Shown piece after piece: positions 26,123 to 35,837 of a stretch of 64,000 nucleotides of DNA; positions within the stretch are counted from its first letter, which is position 1, and the number at the start of each line of letters is the position of its first letter. Made by a program: the position numbers and the translations under genes. The DNA comes from Mucilaginibacter sp. CSA2-8R (lineage in GTDB: Bacteria > Bacteroidota > Bacteroidia > Sphingobacteriales > Sphingobacteriaceae): NCBI RefSeq assembly GCF_038806765.1, contig NZ_CP152389.1, positions 62,001 to 126,000 of the forward strand, read 5' to 3'. A model generated the notes under the pieces. That model was given only the letters and a program-made list of their open reading frames with translations, was not told where the DNA came from and searched no databases.

Positions 26123-29100
26123 ATGAAAAGACAAGTTGCCTTTTGCATCATCCTTTTATCTGTATTTTTTCAGGCATTTACGCCTGTATCAGCTCAACTC
26201 AAACCGGGGATTGATTATCCTGCAGAAATTGAAAATCCTGAAATATTAGGCATCAACAAAGAGCCCTACCATACCACCCTGATGCCTTATGCCGATATGC
26301 AGGAAGCATTAAAGGCCAACCGGCATGCCTCATCATACTCTCAGAGCTTAAACGGCCCATGGAAGTTTTCGTGGGTACCGAGCCCCGAAAAGCGGCCGGT
26401 AAATTTTTATGAGCTTAATTATGATGTATCTAAATGGGCCGAAATACCGGTGCCCTCTAACTGGGAAGTGCAGGGTTATGGTACACCTTTTTATCGCAAC
26501 CTGGGCTACACCATCAAACGAGATTACCCACGGGTAATGAGCGAGCCGGATAAGCGCTATACAGCTTACGTAGAAAGAAATCCGGTAGGTAGTTACCGCC
26601 GCGATTTTACATTGCCGGCTAACTGGGCAGGCAGACGTACATTTGTAACTTTTGACGGGGTTGACAGCGGTTTCTTTTTATGGGTTAATGGCAAAAAGGT
26701 AGGTTACAGCGTAAACAGCCGTAACGCTGCCGAATTTGATTTGACGCCATATCTGCAACCCGGGAAAAACACCATTGCTGCCGAAGTTTACCAATACAGT
26801 TCCGGCACCTGGCTCGAAGACCAGGATATGTGGCGGCTGCACGGCATATTCAGAAATGTTACGCTATGGAGTGCTCCGCAAACCCATATCCGCGATTTCT
26901 TTTTTAAACAGGATTTAGATAAAAACTATACTAATGCAGCTGTAGAGGTATCGGCCAAAATTAAAAACTACAATACTAAGGATGCCCCGGCTACCGATTT
27001 AACAGCAATGTTGTATGATGACAAAGGCACTGTTGTTGCGCAAAGAACGGTTAAAGGCAGCAAATTGCCGTCGGGTAAAGAAGAACAGGTTGCCCTTAAG
27101 TTTGACGTAACCAACCCCAACAAATGGACAGCAGAAACGCCTTATTTGTATACGCTGGTGCTTAAATCTTCTCAGGGCGAATTACTATCGCAAAAAGTAG
27201 GATTTCGTAAGCTGGAAATAAAGGGCCGGGTGTTTTTGGTTAATGGGGTACCAATTAAATTAAAAGGGGTAAACCGCCACGAGCACTGGTCAGACGTGGG
27301 CCATGCCATCACCGAAGAACAAATGATCCGCGATTTGGAAGTCATTAAACAAGGCAATTGTAATCACGTGCGTACCTGCCACTATTCTGATGACCCGCGA
27401 TGGTATGAGTTGTGCGACCAGTGGGGCATCTGGCTGGTTGCCGAAGCCAATATGGAATATCACGGTTATGACCGTAAGTTTGACGAAGAGCCAACCATTA
27501 AAGCTGCAATTGTAGACCGCAACGTAGCTAACGTAGAAAACTTTAAAAATCATCCGTCGGTAATCATTTGGTCGTTAGGAAATGAGGGAGGCATCGGCGG
27601 AACCAACGTTGGCGCCGCACTAACAGCGGTTAAACAAATAGACCCATCGCGGCCGGTGCACTATGAACGTTATGGCGTAGGTGCAAATAACCCTGCCGAT
27701 CTGGATGGAAGAATGTACGGTACAGCTGCCGATTACATAGCAGTTGCTAAAAACCCGACCTTAACCAAGCCATTTTATATTTGTGAATTTGTACATGCTA
27801 TGTTTAACTCCATGGGGTCGCTGGATGAATACTCGGCAGCTTTTGACAATAACCCCGAAATTTTAGGCGGTGCCATCTGGGAGTTTCAGGACCAGGCCTT
27901 GTGGAACAAGCGCGACCCTAAACATCCTATTTTGGCTTACGGCGGCGGTTTTGGCGAGTATCCTAATGATCATTACTTTATTCATAAAGGAGTGGTGGCT
28001 TGGGACCGCAAAACTGTAAAACCTCATTATCCCGAAATGAAAAAAGCATTTCAATGGATAACCACCAATTTAGCCGACCCGGCTACCGGTATGATTTCCA
28101 TCAGAAATAAGTACCAGTTTGTTAACCTGGATGGTTTTGAAGGTAAATGGAGCCTTTCGGAAAACGGAGTTGAAATTCAAAAAGGTACTTTTGAGTTACC
28201 CAATATTCCGGCCAGGCGCGAGGGTAGAGCATTTATACCTTACAAAGTAGAAAGCCCTAAACCCGGAGCCGACTATTTTTTACGTGTATCTTACCTGGAA
28301 AAAGGGACAAGCTTATGGGCGCCTAAAGGGTTTGAGGTTGCAGCTGATCAGCTCAAATTACCAATAAATACTTTGCCTACAACCGAAGCTGTTACTGCAG
28401 TTCCGGTTACCTACAACCAGGATGCAAACGCTGTTAAAGTAAGTGGCAAGGGCTTCTTCGTTACAATAAGCAAGCAAACGGGTTTAATTAGCGAGATTAA
28501 CAAAAACAACACGAACATCATACTGCCTGATGGCGGCCCAAAAGTGCACCTGTGGCGGGCACCGCACCGTAATGATGATATGTGGGCGTATAGCTTATGG
28601 GAAAAGTATGGTGTTCAAAATTTGCAGCATAGCTTAGTAAAAATTAATGTTAAGCAAATTAATCCAAATGCGGTTAACGTAACTGTAGTAACTAAAGAAA
28701 CCGGTAAAGAAGGTTTTGGCGTTTACCACACGGCCACTTACCTCATTAATGGCAATGGCAACATCAAAGTAAATAACGATCTGCAGTTTACCGGCGTTAA
28801 AATTAATCTGGCGCGCATTGGCGTGCGCATGCTGTTAAATAAACAGCTTGACCATATGAATTTTTACGGACGTGGTCCCTTTGAAAATTATTCGGACCGT
28901 AAAAGTGCTGCCGAAACGGGAGTGTACAACATTGGGGTAAATGAGCAGTACGAGTATGAAAAGCCAATGGAAAGAGGCAACCATGAAGAGGTGCGCTGGG
29001 CAAAAATGACAGGTAGTAATATATCGCCGCTTACCATACAAGCCGACGCAAATTTGATGCAGGTAGCTGCCTTGCCGCATACTGATGAGCAGATGTTTCC

Positions 29101-29260
29101 GGTAGAGTATAAAATAGATTTGCCGGCCAGCAATTCTACCGTTTTATGTATATCAACAAAAACGCTGGGTGTTGGTTCGGCCAGTTGCGGTCCGAGGCCA
29201 TTAGCTCAATACCAGGTATGGTCTGAGCCCACCTCGTTTAGCTATACCATTAAATTATAA
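26123..29260 (+). CDS. Beta-galactosidase, glycoside hydrolase family 2 (LacZ-like)
   Basis: It is an exported 1045-residue enzyme hydrolysing terminal beta-galactosides, probably in the periplasm. The ATG at 26123 starts a signal peptide ending near residue 25 (PVSAQ); the longer frame adds unrelated residues. Domains in order: jelly-roll sugar-binding (about 60-230), Ig-like (240-345), TIM barrel (350-645) with acid/base Glu488 in WSLGNEGG and nucleophile Glu555 in YICEFVH, a second Ig-like domain, and the C-terminal Bgal small-chain domain (about 770-1045, with FYGRGPFENY). Specificity within GH2 is not proven. It stands alone, with a strong hairpin after it. Confidence 0.93.
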   Translation: MKRQVAFCIILLSVFFQAFTPVSAQLKPGIDYPAEIENPEILGINKEPYHTTLMPYADMQEALKANRHASSYSQSLNGPWKFSWVPSPEKRPVNFYELNYDVSKWAEIPVPSNWEVQGYGTPFYRNLGYTIKRDYPRVMSEPDKRYTAYVERNPVGSYRRDFTLPANWAGRRTFVTFDGVDSGFFLWVNGKKVGYSVNSRNAAEFDLTPYLQPGKNTIAAEVYQYSSGTWLEDQDMWRLHGIFRNVTLWSAPQTHIRDFFFKQDLDKNYTNAAVEVSAKIKNYNTKDAPATDLTAMLYDDKGTVVAQRTVKGSKLPSGKEEQVALKFDVTNPNKWTAETPYLYTLVLKSSQGELLSQKVGFRKLEIKGRVFLVNGVPIKLKGVNRHEHWSDVGHAITEEQMIRDLEVIKQGNCNHVRTCHYSDDPRWYELCDQWGIWLVAEANMEYHGYDRKFDEEPTIKAAIVDRNVANVENFKNHPSVIIWSLGNEGGIGGTNVGAALTAVKQIDPSRPVHYERYGVGANNPADLDGRMYGTAADYIAVAKNPTLTKPFYICEFVHAMFNSMGSLDEYSAAFDNNPEILGGAIWEFQDQALWNKRDPKHPILAYGGGFGEYPNDHYFIHKGVVAWDRKTVKPHYPEMKKAFQWITTNLADPATGMISIRNKYQFVNLDGFEGKWSLSENGVEIQKGTFELPNIPARREGRAFIPYKVESPKPGADYFLRVSYLEKGTSLWAPKGFEVAADQLKLPINTLPTTEAVTAVPVTYNQDANAVKVSGKGFFVTISKQTGLISEINKNNTNIILPDGGPKVHLWRAPHRNDDMWAYSLWEKYGVQNLQHSLVKINVKQINPNAVNVTVVTKETGKEGFGVYHTATYLINGNGNIKVNNDLQFTGVKINLARIGVRMLLNKQLDHMNFYGRGPFENYSDRKSAAETGVYNIGVNEQYEYEKPMERGNHEEVRWAKMTGSNISPLTIQADANLMQVAALPHTDEQMFPVEYKIDLPASNSTVLCISTKTLGVGSASCGPRPLAQYQVWSEPTSFSYTIKL

Positions 29261-29268
29261 TAACCATC

Positions 29269-29310
29269 CGCATAAGACGGTGTACAAGTAATTGTACGCT
29301 GTCTTATGCG
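29269..29310 (+). terminator. Long hairpin after the beta-galactosidase
   Basis: Arms CGCATAAGAC..GTACAA and TTGTAC..GTCTTATGCG pair over about 18 bp with two mismatched or G-U positions and a 4-nt loop, followed by a T-rich stretch. Confidence 0.75.
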
Positions 29311-29397
29311 CTTCGTTTTGAACACAACATTCCTCAATTAGCTTAAAAATAGCTTTGGAGTATTGTACAACTTTGTGCTATTAATAATTAAAATATT

Positions 29398-30243
29398 ATG
29401 GCACATCAAAATGAGAATAATAAAGTATGGTTTATTACCGGTTCGTCACGTGGATTTGGACGTGTTTGGGCTGAGGCTGCTTTAAAGCGTGGCGACAAAG
29501 TAGCCGCTACAGCGCGTAAGCAGGAAAGCATTGCCGATTTGAAAGAGCAGTTTGGTGATAACGTGCTAATTCTGGAACTGGACGTTACCAGGACCGATCA
29601 GGTAAAAGCAGCTGTGCAGCAAGCTTATACGCATTTTGGCCGGTTAGATATCGTGCTGAATAATGCAGGCTACTCTTTAGTAAGTACGATTGAAGAAGCT
29701 GATGCAGATGAGATCAGGACGCTATATGAAACTAATGTTTTGGGCCCGGTTGCCGTTATTAAAGCTGTAATGCCTATACTGCGTGAGCAAGGCTACGGTC
29801 ATATACTGGGTACCTCCAGCAACCTGGGGCACGTTACTCTACCGGTTATCGGTTACTATTGTTCTTCTAAATGGGCTTTTGAGGCCATTCACGAAAGTTT
29901 GGCCGAAGAGGTAAAGCAGTTTGGCATCAAAGTTACGATTATTGAGCCCGGCGCTTACGCTACCGAGTTTGGCAGTCAGGAATCGTTAAAATTTACAGCA
30001 GGTATGGATGAGTATAAGGCTTATAAAGAAAGCTTTTTTCAAAACCTGCGGGGTATGGAACGAGGCGATCCTAATGCCACCCCTAACGCTTTATTTCAAG
30101 TGGTAGATACCGAAAATCCTCCTTTGCGCATCTTTTTAGGTAGCCATAACTTGCCCTGGACACGCGCAACTTACCAAGACCGATTGGCTACCTGGGAAGC
30201 ATGGGCTGATGTTTCAAACGCTGCACAAGGCAACGCAAAGTAA
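29398..30243 (+). CDS. Short-chain dehydrogenase/reductase
   Basis: This 281-residue classical SDR oxidoreductase using NAD(P)H has the cofactor loop TGSSRGFG at about residues 15-22, NNAG near 90 and the catalytic Tyr-x-x-x-Lys as YYCSSK near 155. The basic residues after beta-2 (ARKQE) favour NADPH. The substrate is unknown. It is followed at 93 bp by an AraC-type regulator on the same strand, which may control it. Confidence 0.92.
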   Translation: MAHQNENNKVWFITGSSRGFGRVWAEAALKRGDKVAATARKQESIADLKEQFGDNVLILELDVTRTDQVKAAVQQAYTHFGRLDIVLNNAGYSLVSTIEEADADEIRTLYETNVLGPVAVIKAVMPILREQGYGHILGTSSNLGHVTLPVIGYYCSSKWAFEAIHESLAEEVKQFGIKVTIIEPGAYATEFGSQESLKFTAGMDEYKAYKESFFQNLRGMERGDPNATPNALFQVVDTENPPLRIFLGSHNLPWTRATYQDRLATWEAWADVSNAAQGNAK

Positions 30244-30335
30244 GTAACTTGTAAAAAGAACCCTGCTTAGTCAAAATTATAGCACAACAGCCGATCTTTG
30301 ATAAGACACTGGCCGTTGTGCTTAAAACATTTTGT

Positions 30336-31265
30336 ATGAAAAAGGAAGAAAGCAATTATCACCAGTTCAGTTCTATTACTGATGCGCACCGGGCTTTTGG
30401 CTTGCCCAAGCCGCTGCATCCTTTAATAAGTTTAATTAATGGTGCAAATACGCCCGATCATGTAGTTGCACCAACCGGCTCTCATGTGCTCAACTTTTAC
30501 AAAATATCATATAAACCCCAGCTGAGTGGCAAGTTAAAGTACGGACAGCACCATTATGATTTTGATGGCGGCGGTTTATTGTTCGCGGCACCGCGGCAAA
30601 TTATAGGTAATTATCCTGATGACGATACGCAGGCAGCAACTTGTTCCCTTTATACTTTGCTGATACACCCTGATTTTTTACAGGGCTATCCAATAATTCA
30701 GAAAATGAAGCAGTATGGCTTTTTCTCTTACACTGCCAACGAAGCTTTGCATCTGTCTGACCACGAAAAAGAAACTATCATCTCCCTGTTTAAAATGATC
30801 GAAACGGAGCTAAACAGCCGAATTGATGATTTTAGTCAGGATGTAATTATCAGCCAGATTGAGTTGCTGCTTAACTTTGCTAATCGCTTTTACAAGCGGC
30901 AGTTTATTACCCGTAAAGTGGTAAGTAACGATTTGCTGCAAAAGCTGGAAAATATCCTTGAGGAGCATTTTAGTCAGAAGCAATCAATTGCACGTGGTTT
31001 GCCAACAGTAGCCTTGCTTGCCGAACAGCTTAATATGTCATCCAGTTATTTGAGCGATATGTTGCGTTCTTTAACCGGCCGTAATGCACAACAGCACATT
31101 CACGATAAGCTTATTGAAAAGGCCAAAGAAGTTTTATCTACCACCAGCTTATCAGTTAGTGAGGTGGCTTACAGTTTGGGGTTCGAGTATGCCCAATCTT
31201 TTAGCAAGCTGTTTAAAACTAAAACCAACTTGTCGCCACTCGAGTTCAGGCAACAATTTAATTAA
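30336..31265 (+). CDS. AraC-family transcriptional regulator
   Basis: This 309-residue regulator has an N-terminal ligand-sensing cupin-like part and a C-terminal double helix-turn-helix (about residues 215-309): TVALLAEQLNMSSSYLSDML, then the second helix pair in LSVSEVAYSLGFEYAQSFSKLF. The ATG at 30336 is preferred over a GTG at 30318. It most likely regulates the SDR gene just upstream. It is convergent with the M28 peptidase, 1 bp between stops. Confidence 0.92.
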   Translation: MKKEESNYHQFSSITDAHRAFGLPKPLHPLISLINGANTPDHVVAPTGSHVLNFYKISYKPQLSGKLKYGQHHYDFDGGGLLFAAPRQIIGNYPDDDTQAATCSLYTLLIHPDFLQGYPIIQKMKQYGFFSYTANEALHLSDHEKETIISLFKMIETELNSRIDDFSQDVIISQIELLLNFANRFYKRQFITRKVVSNDLLQKLENILEEHFSQKQSIARGLPTVALLAEQLNMSSSYLSDMLRSLTGRNAQQHIHDKLIEKAKEVLSTTSLSVSEVAYSLGFEYAQSFSKLFKTKTNLSPLEFRQQFN

Positions 31266-31266
31266 G

Positions 31267-32829
31267 CTATAATCCCTCAAAAACAAACATCTCTTTTTTT
31301 AATGGCTTACGCGGAATCATGTCGGGCCTTACACTGGCCTGGTAAACAAACGACGCTACAATAACGGCTGCTTGTTTCAGATCTTCTATCTGTAAGTGAT
31401 CATAGTCGTCCATGTTACTGTGGTGGGTACGCGTTTCATAATCAATTTCATCCTGCACAAACTGGAAGCCCGGAATGCCAGCCCAATCAAAAGAAAGGTG
31501 ATCGGTAGAGCCGGTATTGGTTAGCGTTACCTTAGCAGCACCTAAATCGTTAAAGGGCGCAAACCAATTCGTAAAAATTGGCTGTACTGCGGCATTGTTC
31601 TGCGCGTGTATTCCCCTTATTTTGCCGGTACCGTTATCTAAATTAAAATAAACTGATACTTTGGCCTGCTCCGGTTTTAATTGGTAAGTTTTACTGTCTA
31701 TAAAATGATTTTTAACATAATTGTATGAGCCAAACAGGCCCTGCTCTTCACCGTCCCAAAGGGCAAGGCGGATGGTACGTTTTGGCTTTAATCCTAACGA
31801 ATCCAACAGGCGCATAGCCTCCAGCATCACAATACAACCCGCAGCATTATCGGTAGCCCCGGTGGCTGCCGTCCACGAATCCAGGTGCCCGCCCAGCATC
31901 ACCAGTTGTGATTTTAATTTAGCATCAATACCTGGTATTTCGCCTATTACGTTATAGCCTTTTGTGTTTTGGGTAGAAAATTTGCCTTTTACCTCGCAAG
32001 CAATTTCAACACGGTGACCCGATTGGTAAAGCCGCTTAATTTTCTGTGCGTCTTCTAACGCAATACTTATTTGCGGTAAAGTTTCCGGGTCGGTTAATTT
32101 GTAGCCGTAGCTGCTTTGCACAAATACGTTTCCGTTAGTGCTTTGCCGTCCGCTAAAAATAATGGCTAAAGCGCCGGCTTTTTTAAGCGTCATATCAAGT
32201 CCCATCAGCTTGCGCATAAAAGCAATTTCGCCTTCTACACCTTCACGCTTTTCCATGTACTTATCCTTTAAGTTAGCCAGTGCAGTATCGGCCAAGCGTG
32301 TAGCCGTAGGCATAAAGGCAGCATCAGTTTGAGGCGCTTTGCCGGTAAGTAAAACAAACTTATTTTTAAAATCGGGCATGTGTTGTTGCAGGTAAACACT
32401 ATCCATGTATTGCTGCGGACTTATAACCACAACCTGCCCTTTTTGCAAACCATTAGTATTGGGCGACCACGGGTTGGGGTAAGCCCTAAGCGGGGTTACG
32501 TAAGGCTCCGTCATGCTGATGGTAAACGATTCTAAATCCCATTGCTTGCCAAACTGGCCCCAAGGCTCAGTTTGGGCATTGGCCAAGCCCCACTTTTTCA
32601 TAGTGGCCACGGTCCAGTCTGCCGCGCGCCGGTAGCCCTCAGAGTTTGTTAACCTTGAGCCGGCTACATCGGTTAAATAATGGGCAATTTGCGGAATTTG
32701 CGAACTGTTAAACTCTGCCCGGCGTATGCGGTTACATATGGCAGTGTCGGGTTGGTCGGCCTGTGCTTGTGCAGAGCAGCAAGGTGTTAAAAACAGTGCA
32801 GGTAACAGGTTAAATATCAGGCGTTTCAT
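31267..32829 (-). CDS. M28-family zinc peptidase
   Basis: This 520-residue exported metallopeptidase is probably an aminopeptidase or carboxypeptidase Q-like enzyme. The signal peptide ends near residue 25 (CCSAQAQA). A PA-like insert covers about 110-270. The two-zinc site is visible: His and Asp in GGHLDSW, Asp in GATDNAAG, Glu-Glu in WDGEEQGL, and a C-terminal STDHLSF histidine. The ATG at 32829 is used instead of TTG at 32835. It is the second gene of a probable operon, 38 bp after the Omp85-like gene. Confidence 0.92.
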   Translation of the reverse strand: MKRLIFNLLPALFLTPCCSAQAQADQPDTAICNRIRRAEFNSSQIPQIAHYLTDVAGSRLTNSEGYRRAADWTVATMKKWGLANAQTEPWGQFGKQWDLESFTISMTEPYVTPLRAYPNPWSPNTNGLQKGQVVVISPQQYMDSVYLQQHMPDFKNKFVLLTGKAPQTDAAFMPTATRLADTALANLKDKYMEKREGVEGEIAFMRKLMGLDMTLKKAGALAIIFSGRQSTNGNVFVQSSYGYKLTDPETLPQISIALEDAQKIKRLYQSGHRVEIACEVKGKFSTQNTKGYNVIGEIPGIDAKLKSQLVMLGGHLDSWTAATGATDNAAGCIVMLEAMRLLDSLGLKPKRTIRLALWDGEEQGLFGSYNYVKNHFIDSKTYQLKPEQAKVSVYFNLDNGTGKIRGIHAQNNAAVQPIFTNWFAPFNDLGAAKVTLTNTGSTDHLSFDWAGIPGFQFVQDEIDYETRTHHSNMDDYDHLQIEDLKQAAVIVASFVYQASVRPDMIPRKPLKKEMFVFEGL

Positions 32830-32867
32830 GTGCAAATTGAAAGGCCTTAAAATAATAAAATTATAAC

Positions 32868-34151
32868 TTAAAATACCTCGCCTACATCAATAAATAATCC
32901 TCGTGAGCCTTGTCGGCCAAAGCCATAATCAATGGCAATATTGGTACGCGATGTTTTGTTTAGTTTAAGCCGCAGCCCTGGTCCAATAGCAGGTTGTATG
33001 CGCTGTAAGCGGGTGCCGGGCTCGGCCGAAAGTGTTTGTGCATTGGCAAACAATACCCCACCAATCAAGCCGTTTTGGGTCAGGTTAAAACGGTACTCGC
33101 TTTCCAGGTAAAACATTTGCGCACCCCTGAACCGGCCCTGAATGTAACCCCGGCCAGTAGCCGAGTTTGCATCCCACGAGCTGCTGGGCAGGTTAAGGTA
33201 AGATGGCCTGCCGTTTAGCACCACCCAGTTATACGACCAAAAAGCCAGCACATTTTTAGAACCGTACGGGAAGTTGATATACTTACGCAAATCAACAATC
33301 AGCGATCGCCAATTTGCGGTGCTGCCCATCCATTTGTTGCTGTTGCGGTACTGTAAACTGCCATACCAGCCTTTACTGGGATTAATAGAGTTATCGCGCG
33401 AATCGTGTAGGATGTTGAACGTAAGACCGGAGGCTACCGAGCGCGAAGATTTTCCGTAACGAAGATAAGCAGAAGGTTGCCCGTCCAGCGGAGTTTCCTG
33501 AGTAATATTCCAGTAGGCATCTATGGCGTAACCTAAGCCAGCATACCAGTTACCACTAATATGGCGCAGCGCTGTTTCGTAAAAACGGGCGAACGAAAAA
33601 TCCATAGGTTCCTCATCTTTGATGCTTGAACTGCTGCCCAAACCGAAAGTGCTTTGCGGGTATTGGTAAAATCTATAATCTCCTACAAAAACATAGTCGT
33701 TCTTTTTAGTCCAGAATGCAGTTTGTATAGGCACAATAATCTGCTTGTTTTGGGTGTAAGATACACTTCCCACCACAGTAGATACACGCGACTTAGGGCC
33801 GGTACGGAATGCCAGGTTACCAGATAACACAATAGCCAGTTTAGAAACCAGGGTATAGCCCAGTGCCGGCACTATCGAGATGATGGGCTTACTGCCTATG
33901 GAGTCGTTTTCTTTAGATGGTTTGAGGTGGAACAGTGCCTTAAAAACATCAGGCAGGTCTTTTTGCCCGTTTAAAACGGTATCTCTTTGCAGCGTGTCAG
34001 TTACCTTTTTTTTACCGGTAAGCAATTGCGGTAAAGACACACTTCGGTCAGTTTGTGCATTGGCCCTGTAAAAGCTCAACCCGGTTAAAAGCAGGCAGGT
34101 TAAGACTGTTTTCAGTAACAGCAATAACGCAGATGATTTGGCGCTATTCAT
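32868..34151 (-). CDS. Omp85/BamA-type surface antigen barrel protein
   Basis: This 427-residue outer membrane beta-barrel has a signal peptide that begins at the ATG at 34151 and ends near residue 32 (RANAQ). A short low-complexity linker follows, then alternating amphipathic strands. Omp85 barrel marks are the GWYGSLQYR strand after NPSKG, the FRGAQMFYLESEYRF block (the RGxxxxYxExEYR type) and a C-terminal Phe. POTRA domains are absent, so it is a small Omp85-family member, not BamA itself. It may translocate or anchor a surface protein; the adjacent M28 peptidase is a candidate client by position only. Confidence 0.82.
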   Translation of the reverse strand: MNSAKSSALLLLLKTVLTCLLLTGLSFYRANAQTDRSVSLPQLLTGKKKVTDTLQRDTVLNGQKDLPDVFKALFHLKPSKENDSIGSKPIISIVPALGYTLVSKLAIVLSGNLAFRTGPKSRVSTVVGSVSYTQNKQIIVPIQTAFWTKKNDYVFVGDYRFYQYPQSTFGLGSSSSIKDEEPMDFSFARFYETALRHISGNWYAGLGYAIDAYWNITQETPLDGQPSAYLRYGKSSRSVASGLTFNILHDSRDNSINPSKGWYGSLQYRNSNKWMGSTANWRSLIVDLRKYINFPYGSKNVLAFWSYNWVVLNGRPSYLNLPSSSWDANSATGRGYIQGRFRGAQMFYLESEYRFNLTQNGLIGGVLFANAQTLSAEPGTRLQRIQPAIGPGLRLKLNKTSRTNIAIDYGFGRQGSRGLFIDVGEVF

Positions 34152-34423
34152 ATCGATACAGGAACGGCAAATAAGTGTCAAAACCAAGTGTGTTTAGTGA
34201 TAAACATTGCTATATGTGGACGTTATGCGGCTCGCATACATTTTCAAGCTCAAAATTGAAAATTATTTTTCGGAGTACAGTCAGCTTTCAAAATTTTTAA
34301 AATTCTTCGACATAATGAATCGTTTGTTGCTAAGTAGTTAGATGTTGTGCGACCTTAATTTTACAAAAGGCAAAGGTTTTACCCGAGGTTTTATTTCATA
34401 CCTTGTTCGTTTTAAGATTGCTG

Positions 34424-35746
34424 ATGATAAAAAGTGTTGTTTATGCCGTTTTGCTGGCTGCTTTGCCCCTTTTACAGGTGCAGGCCCAAGCGGTAGATAA
34501 ATCAAAAAGTAACGTTGCGCAAGACCGGCAGCAGTTATTGCAACAATTGCAAATTACCACCCTGCGCCGCGGGCCGGATCCGGCCTTGGTTAAAGCGCTC
34601 GACCCTAAGACTGAGTTAGGCAAGTTAGGCCTATACGGTAAAATACCGGAGGCGCTGGTTTTAAATAACGGTAAACCTGTAACTACCGCTAAACAATGGT
34701 GGCAGCAACGGCGACCCGAGGTTGTAGAGTTTTTTGACCGCGAGGTTTATGGCCGCGTGCCTAAAAACATGCCACGGGTAACCTGGGCTGTAACCAGCCG
34801 GGTAAATGCCATGCACCACCAGGTACCCGTAGTAATTAAAACGCTGAAAGGGCATGTAGATAACAGTAACTATCCAGATGTGAATGTTGACATACAACTG
34901 GTGATTACCCAACCGGCAAAAGCAAAGAAGCCGGTGCCGGTGATGATGGAATTAAGTTTTCCGGAAGATTTCAGGCAGTTAACCGGCCCTGCCGATACAA
35001 CTAACTTGTGGCAGGATGAGGTGCTGGCCAAAGGCTGGGCTTATGCTATGTTGCTGCCGGTAAGCATCCAGGCCGATAATGGTGCCGGGCTTACTCAGGG
35101 CATTATCGGTTTGATGAATAAAGGACAGTTTCGTAAACCGGACGATTGGGGCGCGGTGCGTGCCTGGGCATGGGGTGCCAGCCGTGCATTGGATTATATA
35201 GAAACCGACCGCTCTCTTGATGCCAAAAAAGTAGCTTTAGAAGGACATTCGCGCTACGGCAAAACCGTGCTGGTAGCCATGGCTTACGACCCACGTTTTG
35301 CTATGGTTTACAGCAGCTCGTCGGGCGAGGGCGGTGCCAAGCTGCACCGGCATAATGCAGGCGAGCAGGTAGAAAATATTTGCTCAACCGGAGCATACCA
35401 TTGGATGGCAGGCAACTTTTTAAAATATGCCGGTCCGCTTAACTGTACCGACTTGCCCATTGATGCGCACGAACTGATTGCTTTAGCAGCGCCCCGACCC
35501 GTTTTTATAGGCGTTGGCGCTAATCGCGATGATTGGGCCGGGCCCAAAGGCACTTTTATGGCCGAGGTTGCTGCCGGTCCGGTATATCGCTTGCTGGGTA
35601 AAAAAGATTTAGAGACTACTACTTATCCTGCAGTTGACCAAATGGTAGCCCGCGGCGATTTGGCTTTCCGGCTTCACCATGGGGGGCATACCCCAGCATT
35701 AAACTGGCCATACTTTATTGAGTTTGCTTCCAAATATTGGAAATAG
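34424..35746 (+). CDS. CE15-type glucuronoyl esterase-like alpha/beta hydrolase
   Basis: This 440-residue exported serine hydrolase has a signal peptide ending near residue 22 (QVQAQA). The CE15 features are the nucleophile loop EGHSRYGKT (Ser in G-x-S-R-x-G-K), the SGEGGAKLHRHN segment carrying the acidic residue and YHWMAGNF, then a catalytic His near the C-terminus (HHGGHTP). CE15 enzymes cleave esters between lignin and glucuronoxylan; bacterial members vary, so the substrate is inferred. The ATG at 34424 is chosen over TTG at 34403. It is transcribed alone, convergent with the efflux operon. Confidence 0.85.
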   Translation: MIKSVVYAVLLAALPLLQVQAQAVDKSKSNVAQDRQQLLQQLQITTLRRGPDPALVKALDPKTELGKLGLYGKIPEALVLNNGKPVTTAKQWWQQRRPEVVEFFDREVYGRVPKNMPRVTWAVTSRVNAMHHQVPVVIKTLKGHVDNSNYPDVNVDIQLVITQPAKAKKPVPVMMELSFPEDFRQLTGPADTTNLWQDEVLAKGWAYAMLLPVSIQADNGAGLTQGIIGLMNKGQFRKPDDWGAVRAWAWGASRALDYIETDRSLDAKKVALEGHSRYGKTVLVAMAYDPRFAMVYSSSSGEGGAKLHRHNAGEQVENICSTGAYHWMAGNFLKYAGPLNCTDLPIDAHELIALAAPRPVFIGVGANRDDWAGPKGTFMAEVAAGPVYRLLGKKDLETTTYPAVDQMVARGDLAFRLHHGGHTPALNWPYFIEFASKYWK

Positions 35747-35768
35747 AGCTTTAAGCTAATCATACAAA

Positions 35769-35814
35769 AAGCCCATGTTCCAAAAGCTTACTAAGCTGCC
35801 GGAAGCATGGGCTT
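35769..35814. terminator. Bidirectional terminator between CE15 gene and efflux operon
   Basis: Stem AAGCCCATG-TTCC / GGAAG-CATGGGCTT; on the minus strand it ends in T5. It serves the efflux operon and probably also the esterase gene. Confidence 0.75.
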
Positions 35815-35837
35815 ACTTATTTTGTGATGGTCTTTTT

